This document shows positions 19,294 through 29,915 of a stretch of DNA of 64,000 nucleotides, one piece after another. Each line of letters begins with the position of its first letter. Position 1 is the stretch's first letter. The stretch is from Muribaculum gordoncarteri (GTDB lineage Bacteria > Bacteroidota > Bacteroidia > Bacteroidales > Muribaculaceae), in assembly GCF_004803695.1 (NCBI RefSeq), contig NZ_CP039393.1:2356001-2420000 (forward strand), written 5' to 3'. The notes beneath the pieces are model-generated. The model saw only the letters and a program-made list of their open reading frames with translations, made no database searches and had not been told where the DNA came from. The position numbers were made by a program, and so were the translations under genes.

Positions 19294-20526
19294 ATGACAC
19301 CTTTCTACGACTTCGCAATACACCTCTACTCATTAGGCGTAAAAATAGCATCGTTGCGACATGAGAAAGCCCGTAAAATCATCGACGGGCAAGCAGTCAC
19401 GATGCAGCGCCTCAAGAAGGAACTGTCGCCTGAAGGAGGTTACATCTGGATTCACGCCGCATCGCTCGGAGAGTTCGAGCAGGGGCGTCCGTTGATCGAG
19501 ATGATTCGCCGCAATCATCCCGATGCCAAGATATTGCTCACATTCTTCTCACCGTCGGGCTACGAAGTTCGACACAATTTCCCGCTTGTCGACGCAGTTG
19601 TGTACCTTCCCTTCGACACCAAGAAAAATGTAAGGCAATTCCTCGACACAGTAAAACCCCGCATGGCGATATTCGTCAAATATGAGTTCTGGGGCAATTA
19701 TCTCAACGAGCTGAAGCTGCGCGGGATTCCCACCTATATAATATCGGCCATATTCCGCAAGTCGCAACCTTTCTTCAAGCCTTGGGGAGGTGAGTTCCGC
19801 AAAATGCTCACCTACTTCACCCACATCTACGTGCAGGACGAAGGTTCACGCGAACTTCTTGCCGGAATAGGCATCAAAAATGTAACCGTGGCAGGCGACA
19901 CCCGCTTTGACCGCGTGACCGACATAATGGAGAGTTGCGTAGAGATACCCCAAGCCGCAGCCTTGACCCGCGATGCATCGCTCACGCTTGTGGCAGGAAG
20001 CACCTGGCCGCCCGATGAATCGTATCTGCTGCCGTGCTTCAACGCCCATCCCGAAATGAAGCTCATCGTAGCGCCTCACGAAGTGAATGAGGAGCGTATC
20101 GCCGCGATAGAATCGCAGCTCAACCGCCCCTCGTGCCGCTTGTCGACAGCATCACCCGAGGAGGCCGCCAAGTGCGACTGCATAATCGTGGATTGCTACG
20201 GAAAGCTGTCGAGCGCCTACCGTTACGGCAACATCGCCTACATAGGCGGAGGCTTCGGCGTAGGCATACACAACCTCAACGAAGCGGCGGTCTATGACAT
20301 CCCCGTAATCTTCGGCCCGCATTACCACAAATTCAAGGAAGCCCGCGACTTAATCAAGTGCAAGGGCGGATTCTCGTTCAGCAACAAAGAGGAGTTTGAT
20401 GCCATAATCGAACCCATTATCAATGACAAAAAACTTCGCGAACAATACGGCAAAAACGCCGGAAATTACATAAAAGAGAATCTCGGCGCCACGCGAATCA
20501 TCTATGCCGACATAATAGGCCGATAA
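19294..20526 (+). CDS. waaA: 3-deoxy-D-manno-octulosonic acid transferase
   Basis: This 410-residue membrane-associated glycosyltransferase adds KDO to the lipid A precursor. It has a membrane-proximal N-terminal helix and the acceptor-side motif IHAASLGEFEQGRPLIE with the catalytic Glu. Donor-side motifs follow: AGSTWPPDE, VAPHEVNEERI and GGGFGVGIHNLNEAAVYDIPV. A GTG six bases upstream is an alternative start. It follows gltX closely and precedes glmS after a promoter. It implies a lipooligosaccharide-bearing Gram-negative envelope. Confidence 0.93.
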   Translation: MTPFYDFAIHLYSLGVKIASLRHEKARKIIDGQAVTMQRLKKELSPEGGYIWIHAASLGEFEQGRPLIEMIRRNHPDAKILLTFFSPSGYEVRHNFPLVDAVVYLPFDTKKNVRQFLDTVKPRMAIFVKYEFWGNYLNELKLRGIPTYIISAIFRKSQPFFKPWGGEFRKMLTYFTHIYVQDEGSRELLAGIGIKNVTVAGDTRFDRVTDIMESCVEIPQAAALTRDASLTLVAGSTWPPDESYLLPCFNAHPEMKLIVAPHEVNEERIAAIESQLNRPSCRLSTASPEEAAKCDCIIVDCYGKLSSAYRYGNIAYIGGGFGVGIHNLNEAAVYDIPVIFGPHYHKFKEARDLIKCKGGFSFSNKEEFDAIIEPIINDKKLREQYGKNAGNYIKENLGATRIIYADIIGR

Positions 20527-20568
20527 CGGCCGTCGACATAGGCTAAACCAACTTTAAGGGTGTATCTT

Positions 20569-20599
20569 ATTGAATATTCGGATATTTTACATACCTTTG
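20569..20599 (+). promoter_or_regulatory. Promoter of glmS
   Basis: TACCTTTG (20592-20599) is preceded after exactly 19 bases by ATTG (20569-20572). The leader to the glmS start is 65 bases and holds no obvious structured riboswitch. Confidence 0.6.
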
Positions 20600-20664
20600 C
20601 ATACCAATTTTCAATTGCCGACCTCATATTAACGTTTATAAATACTTTTAGCTAATATAATATT

Positions 20665-22509
<1,845 letters not shown>

Positions 22510-22526
22510 AATTACCATCCCAAATA

Positions 22527-22558
22527 GTTGCAAAGTCGGTTTTAAATGACTACCTTTG
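22527..22558 (+). promoter_or_regulatory. Promoter of the tRNA-Leu gene
   Basis: TACCTTTG (22551-22558) with GTTG (22527-22530) 20 bases upstream. The tRNA begins 12 bases downstream. Confidence 0.65.
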
Positions 22559-22570
22559 CAACCGAATTCA

Positions 22571-22652
22571 GCGCACGTGGCGTAATTGGTAGCCGCGCTA
22601 GACTTAGGATCTAGTGTCTGACGACGTGGGGGTTCGAGTCCCTTCGTGCGCA
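22571..22652 (+). tRNA. tRNA-Leu (anticodon TAG)
   Basis: This is an 82-base cloverleaf. The acceptor arms are GCGCACG (22571-22577) and CGTGCGC (22645-22651), followed by discriminator A. The anticodon stem is CTAGA/TCTAG around the loop CTTAGGA, which gives anticodon TAG for Leu CUA/CUN codons. The T arm reads GGGGGTTCGAGTCCC. A long variable arm marks it as class II, as expected for Leu. CCA is not encoded (ACCG follows the stem). It is a single gene with its own promoter and terminator. Confidence 0.95.
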
Positions 22653-22662
22653 CCGCTCGACA

Positions 22663-22706
22663 GTCAGGGTTGTCAACATTGATGTTGACAACCCTGACCT
22701 TTTTTA
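22663..22706 (+). terminator. Terminator of the tRNA-Leu gene
   Basis: A 17-base inverted repeat (22663-22679 with 22682-22698, starting GTCAGGGTTGTC) is followed by CTTTTTTAT, directly after the tRNA. Confidence 0.92.
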
Positions 22707-22747
22707 TGCCGTCGCCGAGGGATGATGTTATTTATTGTTAAAACAGT

Positions 22748-22778
22748 TTTGCCAAGCGACGAAAAAGTCGTACCTTTG
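22748..22778 (+). promoter_or_regulatory. Promoter of rplM-rpsI
   Basis: TTTG (22748-22751), exactly 19 bases, then TACCTTTG (22771-22778). This is a textbook Bacteroidetes promoter and the best in the window. It leaves a leader of about 100 bases before rplM, which could host autoregulation. Confidence 0.8.
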
Positions 22779-22887
22779 CACACCGATTATGTCCAAATTA
22801 ATAACCCGATTCAAAGCCAGCGAGGTTTTTGGCCGAACCGCCGCCGACGGAGAATCAACTTATTCATCTATTAATTAAACATTTAAC

Positions 22888-23367
22888 GTGGATACTTTAA
22901 GTTACAAGACACTTACCCCCAATGCACAGAGCATCGAGAAGGAATGGGTAGTAATTGACGCTACCGACCAGGTACTGGGTCGCCTTTGTGCAAAAGTAGC
23001 TCTCATCCTGAGAGGCAAGAACAAGCCCACCTACTCTCCCTTTGTAGAGTGTGGCGACAACGTAATCATCATCAACGCCGACAAGGTGCGCCTCACCGGC
23101 AAGAAGATGACCGACCGTGAATATCTGTCATACACCGGCTATCCCGGCGGACAGCGTGTTACAACCCCCGAGCTTCTCATGAAGAAGGCCCACAACAAGC
23201 ACATCAAGCCCGGCTACAACCCCTTGTTCATCAAGGTAATGAAGGGTATGCTTCCCAAGAACCGTCTTGGTCGCCGCATCATCGAGAACATGCATGTATA
23301 TCTCGGACCGGAGCACCCCCATGCAGCACAGAATCCCAAAGTTATTGACATCAACACAATCAAATAA
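22888..23367 (+). CDS. rplM: 50S ribosomal protein L13
   Basis: This 159-residue ribosomal protein of the large subunit starts at GTG. The N-terminus MDTLSYKT matches the form I recall for Bacteroidales L13, which supports GTG. Family features include KEWVVIDATDQVLGRLCAKVALILRGK, KMTDREYLSYTGYPGG and MLPKNRLGRR. rpsI follows after 5 bases, the near-universal L13-S9 pair. Confidence 0.97.
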   Translation: MDTLSYKTLTPNAQSIEKEWVVIDATDQVLGRLCAKVALILRGKNKPTYSPFVECGDNVIIINADKVRLTGKKMTDREYLSYTGYPGGQRVTTPELLMKKAHNKHIKPGYNPLFIKVMKGMLPKNRLGRRIIENMHVYLGPEHPHAAQNPKVIDINTIK

Positions 23368-23372
23368 GAAGT

Positions 23373-23759
23373 ATGGAAAAGGTAAATGCAGTAGGCCGTC
23401 GTAAGGCCGCTATCGCCCGCGTAATCGTAGGTGAAGGCAATGGCGCAATCACCATCAACAAGCGTCCCCTCGAAGTATATTTCCCCTCATCTATACTTCA
23501 ATATATCGTAAAGCAGCCCCTCAACACACTTGATGCAGCATCAAAGTATGACATCAACGTAAACCTTGACGGTGGCGGCTACAAGGGCCAAGCCGAGGCA
23601 CTTCGTCTTGCCATCGCCCGCGCTCTTGTAAAAATCAACCCCGAGGACAAGCATGCACTTCGCGTGGAAGGCTTCATGACTCGCGACCCGCGTGCCGTAG
23701 AGCGTAAGAAGCCCGGTCAGCCCAAGGCCCGCAAGCGCTTCCAGTTCTCCAAGCGTTAA
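23373..23759 (+). CDS. rpsI: 30S ribosomal protein S9
   Basis: This 128-residue small-subunit protein has the N-terminal VNAVGRRKAAIARVIV, the GGGYKGQAEALRLAIARAL core and the basic tail ending PKARKRFQFSKR, whose C-terminal Lys-Arg reaches the P-site tRNA. It is co-transcribed with rplM. rpsB follows 129 bases later. Confidence 0.97.
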   Translation: MEKVNAVGRRKAAIARVIVGEGNGAITINKRPLEVYFPSSILQYIVKQPLNTLDAASKYDINVNLDGGGYKGQAEALRLAIARALVKINPEDKHALRVEGFMTRDPRAVERKKPGQPKARKRFQFSKR

Positions 23760-23888
23760 TATTTGGACAGTCATTATCAATCGTCTGTTTTCAGATAAAA
23801 TCGTGTTTAGTATCTAAATCCAGGAGATGGACACGTTCCCTACCCCCGGATTGTAAATTAAAAAAGAACGTAAACAACAACCAAAACA
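23760..23888 (+). promoter_or_regulatory. Leader upstream of rpsB (possible autoregulatory RNA)
   Basis: This 129-base gap between rpsI and rpsB has no good TAnnTTTG box, so rpsB is probably read through from rplM. It contains paired segments, for example AATCC near 23817 and GGATT near 23850, around a GC-rich loop. Ribosomal protein S2 operons often carry leader control. Here that is inference only. Confidence 0.3.
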
Positions 23889-24728
23889 ATGTCAACACCT
23901 ACATTTGACCAACTTTTAGAGGCAGGTTGCCATTTCGGTCACCTTAAGAGAAAATGGAATCCTGCCATGGCTCCTTACATTTTCATGGAGCGCAACGGTA
24001 TCCACATCATAGACCTCTACAAGACCGCAGCCAAGGTTGAAGAAGCCGCTGCTGCCTTGAAGAGCATCGCAAAATCAGGCAAGAAAGTACTCTTTGTTGC
24101 CACCAAAAAGCAGGCCAAGCAAGTAATCGCCGACAAGGCTTCATCAATCAACATGCCCTACGTAATCGAGCGCTGGCCCGGTGGTATGTTGACCAATTTC
24201 CCCACTATCCGCAAGGCAGTGAAGAAGATGGCGTCAATCGACAAGATGACCAAGGACGGAACATTTGACAACCTCTCAAAGCGTGAAAAGCTTCAGATTT
24301 CGCGTCAGCGCGCAAAGCTTGAGAAGACTCTCGGTTCAATCGCCGACCTCAGCCGTCTTCCTTCAGCTCTCTTCGTAGTCGATGTTCTTAAGGAGCGCAT
24401 CGCAGTTGCCGAGGCCAACCGTCTTGGAATCCCCGTATTCGCAATGGTTGACACCAACTCCGATCCCACCAACGTTGACTTCGTAATCCCCGCCAACGAC
24501 GACGCATCAAAGTCAATCGAGATAATCCTCGACACCGTATGCTCGGCAATGGCTGAAGGTCTTGAAGAGCGTAAGGCTGAAAAGGTTGACGCTCCCGCAG
24601 CCGAAGGCGAAGAGGCTCCCGCAGCTGCAAAGGGCGGTCGCCGTCGCGTAAACCGTCGCGCTGAAGAGGCTCCCGCAGCTGAAGAAACAGCAGCCGAGGC
24701 TACCGAAGCTACTGAAGCTGAAGCCTAA
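23889..24728 (+). CDS. rpsB: 30S ribosomal protein S2
   Basis: This 279-residue small-subunit protein has TFDQLLEAGCHFGHLKRKWNPAMAPYIF, FVATKKQAKQVI, ERWPGGMLTNFPTIRKAV and the VDTNSDPTNVDFVIPANDDA signature. Beyond about residue 230 there is an Ala/Glu-rich acidic tail with repeated EEAPAA units, longer than in E. coli S2 and probably disordered. tsf follows after 60 bases, the usual order. Confidence 0.97.
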   Translation: MSTPTFDQLLEAGCHFGHLKRKWNPAMAPYIFMERNGIHIIDLYKTAAKVEEAAAALKSIAKSGKKVLFVATKKQAKQVIADKASSINMPYVIERWPGGMLTNFPTIRKAVKKMASIDKMTKDGTFDNLSKREKLQISRQRAKLEKTLGSIADLSRLPSALFVVDVLKERIAVAEANRLGIPVFAMVDTNSDPTNVDFVIPANDDASKSIEIILDTVCSAMAEGLEERKAEKVDAPAAEGEEAPAAAKGGRRRVNRRAEEAPAAEETAAEATEATEAEA

Positions 24729-24788
24729 TAAGCTCACACTCTCCTCAAAAACAATATTTTATAAACCCTGATAAAAAGTAAAACAGAT

Positions 24789-25781
24789 ATGGCAGTAACA
24801 ATGGCCGATATTACCAAGCTCCGCGCTCTCACCAGCGCAGGCTTGATGGACTGCAAGAAAGCCCTTGCAGAAACCGACGGCGACATCCAGGCAGCCGTAG
24901 AAATCCTCCGCAAGAAAGGACAGGCGGTAGCAGCAAAGCGCGAAGACCGTCAGGCAGCCGAAGGTTGCGTGCTTTCAAAGAGCACCGGCAAGTTTGCCGC
25001 TATCATAGCTCTTAACTGCGAAACCGATTTCGTGGCACAGAACGCAGGATTCGTAGCCCTCACCCAGAAGATTCTCGATGCAGCTGTAGCTGCCGAGGCC
25101 AAAACAATTGAAGAAGTTAAGGCTCTTCAGCTCGACGGCCAGACAATCGAGGCTCTTGTAGTAGAGGAAAGCGGAAAGACCGGCGAAAAGACCGAAATCA
25201 GCGCTTACGAGAGCATCGCCGCTCCTTCAACCTCATCCTACAACCACTTCAACAACAAGCTTGCAGCCATCGTAGGCTTCAACCTTGAAGGCGTTGACGA
25301 GAAGGTTGGCCGCGATGTTGCAATGCAGGTTGCTTCAATGAACCCCGTTGCAGTTGACCGCGACAGCGTTCCCCAGTCGGTAAAGGATTCAGAGCTCAGC
25401 GTAGCAATCGACAAGACAAAGGCCGAGCAAGTAAAGAAGGCCGTAGAGGCAGCCCTCAAGAAGGCAGGCTTCAACCTCTATATCGCCGAGAACGAAGAGC
25501 ACCTCAACGAAGGCATCATGAAGGGTAACATCACCGAGGCTCAAGCCGAGGATATTCGCCAGCTCAAGGCTAAGGTAGCCGAAGAGAAGGCAGCCAACCT
25601 TCCCGAGCAGATGGTCAACAACATCGCTCAGGGCCGTCTTAACAAGTTCTTCAAGGAATCTTGCCTCATGGAGCAGGATTTCATCCAGGATGGCGAGTTG
25701 ACCGTAGGAAAGTATCTTGAAAAGATACAGAAAGGCCTCGTGGCAGTTGACTTCAAGCGCGTCAACCTCAACCAGGACTAA
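24789..25781 (+). CDS. tsf: Elongation factor Ts
   Basis: This 330-residue factor exchanges GDP for GTP on EF-Tu. It begins with the UBA-like domain (ITKLRALTSAGLMDCKKALAETDGD), then the core with ALNCETDFVAQNAGF and the dimerisation subdomain (AAIVGFNLEGVDEKVGRDVAMQVASMNP). It ends with the EQDFIQDGELTVGKYLEK region. It is the last gene of the rplM-rpsI-rpsB-tsf group and is closed by a strong terminator. Confidence 0.97.
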   Translation: MAVTMADITKLRALTSAGLMDCKKALAETDGDIQAAVEILRKKGQAVAAKREDRQAAEGCVLSKSTGKFAAIIALNCETDFVAQNAGFVALTQKILDAAVAAEAKTIEEVKALQLDGQTIEALVVEESGKTGEKTEISAYESIAAPSTSSYNHFNNKLAAIVGFNLEGVDEKVGRDVAMQVASMNPVAVDRDSVPQSVKDSELSVAIDKTKAEQVKKAVEAALKKAGFNLYIAENEEHLNEGIMKGNITEAQAEDIRQLKAKVAEEKAANLPEQMVNNIAQGRLNKFFKESCLMEQDFIQDGELTVGKYLEKIQKGLVAVDFKRVNLNQD

Positions 25782-25814
25782 TCAACAAGATAGTCATAAC
25801 AATTTTTTAATAAA

Positions 25815-25857
25815 GAAAGTCCCGTCGACCAAGTTGTTGACGGGACTTTCAATTTTT
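25815..25857 (+). terminator. Terminator after tsf
   Basis: A perfect 12-bp stem, GAAAGTCCCGTC (25815-25826) with GACGGGACTTTC (25839-25850), is followed by AATTTTTACC. Confidence 0.88.
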
Positions 25858-25892
25858 ACCACCGAAGTGGCTCTTCTATAAGGGATATTTCG

Positions 25893-25900
25893 TAAATTTG
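25893..25900 (+). promoter_or_regulatory. -7 box before the coiled-coil membrane protein
   Basis: TAAATTTG lies 19 bases before the ATG at 25920. No good -33 element is seen. Confidence 0.45.
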
Positions 25901-25919
25901 CATAAATTTTGCACGCATC

Positions 25920-26840
25920 ATGAATGATAAAATGAAGAATCCCAAATACCTCCGATGGGGTATACTCGCCTTAGCCACGCTATTGGTGATAATTATAGCC
26001 GCTTTCATCCTGACGACAAAATCAATCAACGACAAGGCTGAAGAGGCTGCGCTTGCCAATGAGCAGCTCCAGCTGACCAACGAACAGCTCCAGCTCGCCA
26101 ACGAATACCAGGCTCTCAACGTAGAGTTTCAGCAATATGAAAACCAGTCACAGCTGCTCGCCAACGACTCGCTCGTAACAAAATATGCCGCTGCCAAAAG
26201 CAAAGTGGAGAAGCTGCTTCAGGAGCTCAACTCCGAAAAGAAGAAAAGCGCCCAGCACATAAAGAAACTGCAGGACGAAATAGGTACACTTAAGAACATC
26301 CTGCGTCACTATGTAGCGCAAATCGACTCGCTCGGAAAGGAAAATGCCGGACTGCGTGCCGAGAATGCCGAAATAAAGCAGCGCAACCAGCAGCTGAGAA
26401 ATCGCGTGGCAACCGAATCGAAGCGCAATGAGATTCTGTCGGAGCGCATGACTCTCGCCGAAAAGCTGAATGTAACCGGCGTCACGCTAAATGCGCTTAA
26501 GAAGAACGGAAAGATTGAAAAGAACGTTACCAAGGCCAAGCAGCTTGAAGTGACATTCACCATACCGCAGAACAACTCAACACCCGTAGGCGAAAAGACA
26601 ATCTACCTGCGCATAACAAATCCCGAAGGTGCCCTGCTCGGTGCAGGCGGCACATTCAACTTTGAAGGCGCATCGCTGCAATGCACTGCACGCAAGACCA
26701 TCGAATATGCCGGTGAAGAGATTGGCGGATTACGCATCTACTGGGATGTAAACACCACCCTCACCCCCGGCGACTACACCGTCGAACTATTCGCTGACAA
26801 TTTCCGACTTATATCACGCCGCTTCACTTTGCGCAAATAG
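25920..26840 (+). CDS. Membrane-anchored coiled-coil protein of unknown function
   Basis: This 306-residue protein is not a family I can name with confidence. One transmembrane helix at about residues 14-32 (WGILALATLLVIIIAAFIL) is followed by a long coiled coil to about residue 185. The coiled coil includes a short repeated unit (ANEQLQLTNEQLQLANE) and many Lys/Glu heptads. The C-terminal 110 residues look like a beta-sandwich (LEVTFTIPQNN, KTIYLRITNPEGALLG, TLTPGDYTVELFAD). It is probably anchored in the inner membrane and reaches into the periplasm. The mgtC-like gene follows after 6 bases. Confidence 0.7.
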   Translation: MNDKMKNPKYLRWGILALATLLVIIIAAFILTTKSINDKAEEAALANEQLQLTNEQLQLANEYQALNVEFQQYENQSQLLANDSLVTKYAAAKSKVEKLLQELNSEKKKSAQHIKKLQDEIGTLKNILRHYVAQIDSLGKENAGLRAENAEIKQRNQQLRNRVATESKRNEILSERMTLAEKLNVTGVTLNALKKNGKIEKNVTKAKQLEVTFTIPQNNSTPVGEKTIYLRITNPEGALLGAGGTFNFEGASLQCTARKTIEYAGEEIGGLRIYWDVNTTLTPGDYTVELFADNFRLISRRFTLRK

Positions 26841-26846
26841 ACCACG

Positions 26847-27581
26847 ATGTCGACACTTATCAACCTGTTCACAACCATATACGACTCCATCAACTCAATC
26901 GAGGTCAATGTCGTGTCGTCGATTTTCAAGCTGTGTCTTAGCCTTATGCTCGGATGCTGCGTGGGCTTTGAGCGCAAACGCAAAGGCCAGATAGCGGGAG
27001 TGCGCACATTCGCGCTTATATCGATGGGCGCCACATTGGCAATGCTACTGTCGATCTACGTTCCGCAGGAGTACATGGGGCTGAAAAACGGCGACCCGGG
27101 CCGAATCGCTGCTCAGGTGGTGACAGGTATAGGTTTTCTCGGAGCCGGAGCCATCATACAGATGAAGGGCTCGGTGCGCGGACTCACCACGGCGGCCGGA
27201 ATATGGATGATTGCAGCCATAGGAATGGCCGTAGGCGTGGGCATGTACACGATAGCCATCATCGCTACCGGACTCATACTCGTAGTGCTGGTCGTGGTTG
27301 AGCGTTGGGAACACCGCATAAGTGCAGGCGTGGAGTCACGCATCATACGCATCAAACTGTCGGTCATAGCCGAGGACATCGACGGCTATCGCGAAGTGCT
27401 GAATCGTCACCATGTACACCTGAGCAACGTATACGTGGAGTATGACTACATGGAGCCGGTAACCCGACTGAATCTTGTAGTGCTCATGAAAGAAAGCACC
27501 AACTACATGATGCTATTCAAGGATTTGCGTCAGGTAAAGCCGACGATAGCAATATCGTTGGCCAACCAAGTGAGCATATAA
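26847..27581 (+). CDS. MgtC/SapB family membrane protein
   Basis: This 244-residue inner-membrane protein has the MgtC signature in LMLGCCVGFERKRKGQIAGVRTFALISMGATLAML and DPGRIAAQVVTGIGFLGAGAII. SVRGLTTAAGIWMIAAIGMAVG follows. About four or five membrane helices are succeeded by a soluble ACT-like C-terminal domain from about residue 165. Family members relate to Mg2+ homeostasis or ATP synthase control, and the exact role here is unknown. It lies between the coiled-coil protein and a cation antiporter. Confidence 0.9.
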   Translation: MSTLINLFTTIYDSINSIEVNVVSSIFKLCLSLMLGCCVGFERKRKGQIAGVRTFALISMGATLAMLLSIYVPQEYMGLKNGDPGRIAAQVVTGIGFLGAGAIIQMKGSVRGLTTAAGIWMIAAIGMAVGVGMYTIAIIATGLILVVLVVVERWEHRISAGVESRIIRIKLSVIAEDIDGYREVLNRHHVHLSNVYVEYDYMEPVTRLNLVVLMKESTNYMMLFKDLRQVKPTIAISLANQVSI

Positions 27582-27616
27582 CGCCATAACAACCCATCAC
27601 AACATCATCACTGACA

Positions 27617-29911
27617 ATGATATTCAACCTCATTTCGGCACTTGTATCGACGGCAACTGATGCAACGGCCGAAAATCCTGAAATAATGTCGGACATACAA
27701 CTGGAAACACTCATATCCGACCTTGCATTCATCCTCATACTCGGCGCCGTAGTGACCGTGCTGTTCAAATGGCTGAAACAGCCTGTCGTGCTCGGCTACA
27801 TTGTCGCAGGATTTCTCGCCAGCCCACACTTTGAATATCTCCCGTCGGTGACCACCGAAAGCAACATCGAGTTCTGGGCCCAGCTTGGAATCGTGGTGCT
27901 GCTCTTTTCGCTCGGACTCGAATTCAGTTTCAAGAAGCTGCTCAACACCGGCGGCTCGGCCGTAGTGACGGCGTTGATAATAGTGATAGGCATGATGGCG
28001 GCCGGATTCGGAATAGGTCACGTGCTTAACTTCTCCAACATGAACAGCCTGTTTCTGGGAGGAATGCTATCCATGTCATCGACAACGATCATCATAAAGG
28101 CATTCACCGACCTGAATCTGCGGCAGAAAAAGTTTGCGTCACTTGTGTTTGCCGTCCTCATTGTCGAGGACCTCTTTGCCGTCCTCATGATGGTGATTCT
28201 GTCGTCGATCGCGGTAAACAACAGTGTCGAAGGCGGAGAGATGCTGTTCAGTGTCAGCAAACTGGTGTTCTTCCTCGTAATCTGGTTTTTGGTCGGAGTC
28301 TACCTGCTTCCTACTTTGCTCAACGCCATACGCCGTTACCTCAACAACGAAACGCTCCTCGTGGTGTCGCTGGGATTGTGCTTCGGCATGGCGGTGTTCT
28401 CGGTATATTGCGGATTCTCACTCGCACTCGGAGCATTTGTCATGGGTTCGATAATAGCCGGAATAAGCTATGCCGAGCGTATCGAGCAGGTGATAACGCC
28501 GGTCAAGGACCTGTTTGGTGCCGTATTCTTCATCTCGGTGGGCATGATGGTCGACCTGCATGTAATCGAAGAGTACATCTCACCCATACTCATACTGTCG
28601 TGTGTCGTAATCGTAGGCATGATTGTTTTCGGCACATTCGGAATGCTTATCACGGGACAACCGTTGCGCATAGCCATGGAGTCGGGCTTCTCACTAACCC
28701 AAATCGGTGAATTCGCATTCATCATCGCATCGCTCGGCATGTCACTCGGCGTCTTGAATCCGATAATCTATCCTATCGTGGTGGCCGTGTCGGTGATAAC
28801 CACCTTCACCACCCCCTACTTCATACGTATGGCCGACCCGGCCTACAACTTCGTAGAGAAGCATCTGCCGCGAAAACTGCATTTCCTTATCAACCGCTAC
28901 ACCACCAACGCGACATCGGAATGTGAAACACGAGTGCTCTGGAAAACGGTGCTGAAACGCTACTTATGGCGCATACTGCTGTACTCAAGCGTCATCATCG
29001 CAATAATATTGATCACGCTCAGGTATCTGCTTCCATGGCTTGAAACCATCATTCCGTCATGGAGCCGACTTATAGCCGATGTGGTGGCCCTTTCATGCAT
29101 GTCGCACTTCCTGCTCGCCTTAGCCATGCCGGCGTCACGCAAGACCGAGCGTGAACGACTCATAGCCGCCAATGCGCGATTTGATGTCCCGCTCATCGTC
29201 ATGTCGTTGTTCCGCATGTTGCTGTCGCTCGGCTTCATCATCTACACACTGAGTGCAATTCACTCAATGCGAGTAGGTTGGATAGTGGGATTCCTGATAT
29301 TCATGTTGATGCTCATAGCCCTGTCGGGACGACTGCGCAAGCACATGCGTCGCATTGAATCGACATTCTTCAACAATCTGAACGAGCGTGAGCTGCGCCG
29401 CAGCGGACGCAACAACAACCTTGTAAGCGACATGCACCTCGCCTACATCGAGGTGGGTTACGGATGTCCGTTTGTCGGCGACCGACTTATTGATTCAAAT
29501 CTTCGACAGCGTTACGGCGTGAACGTGGCCAGCATACAGCGTGGCAGCTCATTCATAGCGGTGCCCAACGGAACAATGCGAATATTCCCCGGCGACATCC
29601 TCGGAATTATCGGTACCGATGAACAGATACAGGCTCTGCTCCCGATTATCGAGCAGGGTAACGAAACTGGGGGCGAAAACGAAAACCGTGCCGACGACAT
29701 AAAGCTGACCAACATCCTGCTGTCGGAAACATCACCGCTTATAGGCAAAACATCGGCCACCTCGCAGATTCGCGACAAATACAAGGCGCTGCTGGTTGCA
29801 ATACAGCACTCCGACGGTACCTACGACCACCCTACAGGCAACAACCTGTTCAATCCCGGCGACATACTGTGGCTCGTAGGCGACCCCAAGCAATTAGAAT
29901 CACTGAAATAA
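27617..29911 (+). CDS. KefB-type cation/proton antiporter with TrkA-C domains
   Basis: This 764-residue inner-membrane antiporter of the CPA2 family has an N-terminal Na+/H+ exchanger domain of about 12 helices (residues 30-420). Its motifs include QPVVLGYIVAGFLASP, LGIVVLLFSLGLEFSFKKL and LSMSSTTIIIKAF. A second hydrophobic block lies near 445-570, followed by two RCK_C/TrkA-C domains at about 600-680 and 690-764. No Rossmann-type TrkA-N domain is present. An alternative start is the Met at 27686. The EamA gene follows after 4 bases. Confidence 0.9.
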   Translation: MIFNLISALVSTATDATAENPEIMSDIQLETLISDLAFILILGAVVTVLFKWLKQPVVLGYIVAGFLASPHFEYLPSVTTESNIEFWAQLGIVVLLFSLGLEFSFKKLLNTGGSAVVTALIIVIGMMAAGFGIGHVLNFSNMNSLFLGGMLSMSSTTIIIKAFTDLNLRQKKFASLVFAVLIVEDLFAVLMMVILSSIAVNNSVEGGEMLFSVSKLVFFLVIWFLVGVYLLPTLLNAIRRYLNNETLLVVSLGLCFGMAVFSVYCGFSLALGAFVMGSIIAGISYAERIEQVITPVKDLFGAVFFISVGMMVDLHVIEEYISPILILSCVVIVGMIVFGTFGMLITGQPLRIAMESGFSLTQIGEFAFIIASLGMSLGVLNPIIYPIVVAVSVITTFTTPYFIRMADPAYNFVEKHLPRKLHFLINRYTTNATSECETRVLWKTVLKRYLWRILLYSSVIIAIILITLRYLLPWLETIIPSWSRLIADVVALSCMSHFLLALAMPASRKTERERLIAANARFDVPLIVMSLFRMLLSLGFIIYTLSAIHSMRVGWIVGFLIFMLMLIALSGRLRKHMRRIESTFFNNLNERELRRSGRNNNLVSDMHLAYIEVGYGCPFVGDRLIDSNLRQRYGVNVASIQRGSSFIAVPNGTMRIFPGDILGIIGTDEQIQALLPIIEQGNETGGENENRADDIKLTNILLSETSPLIGKTSATSQIRDKYKALLVAIQHSDGTYDHPTGNNLFNPGDILWLVGDPKQLESLK

Positions 29912-29915
29912 GACC

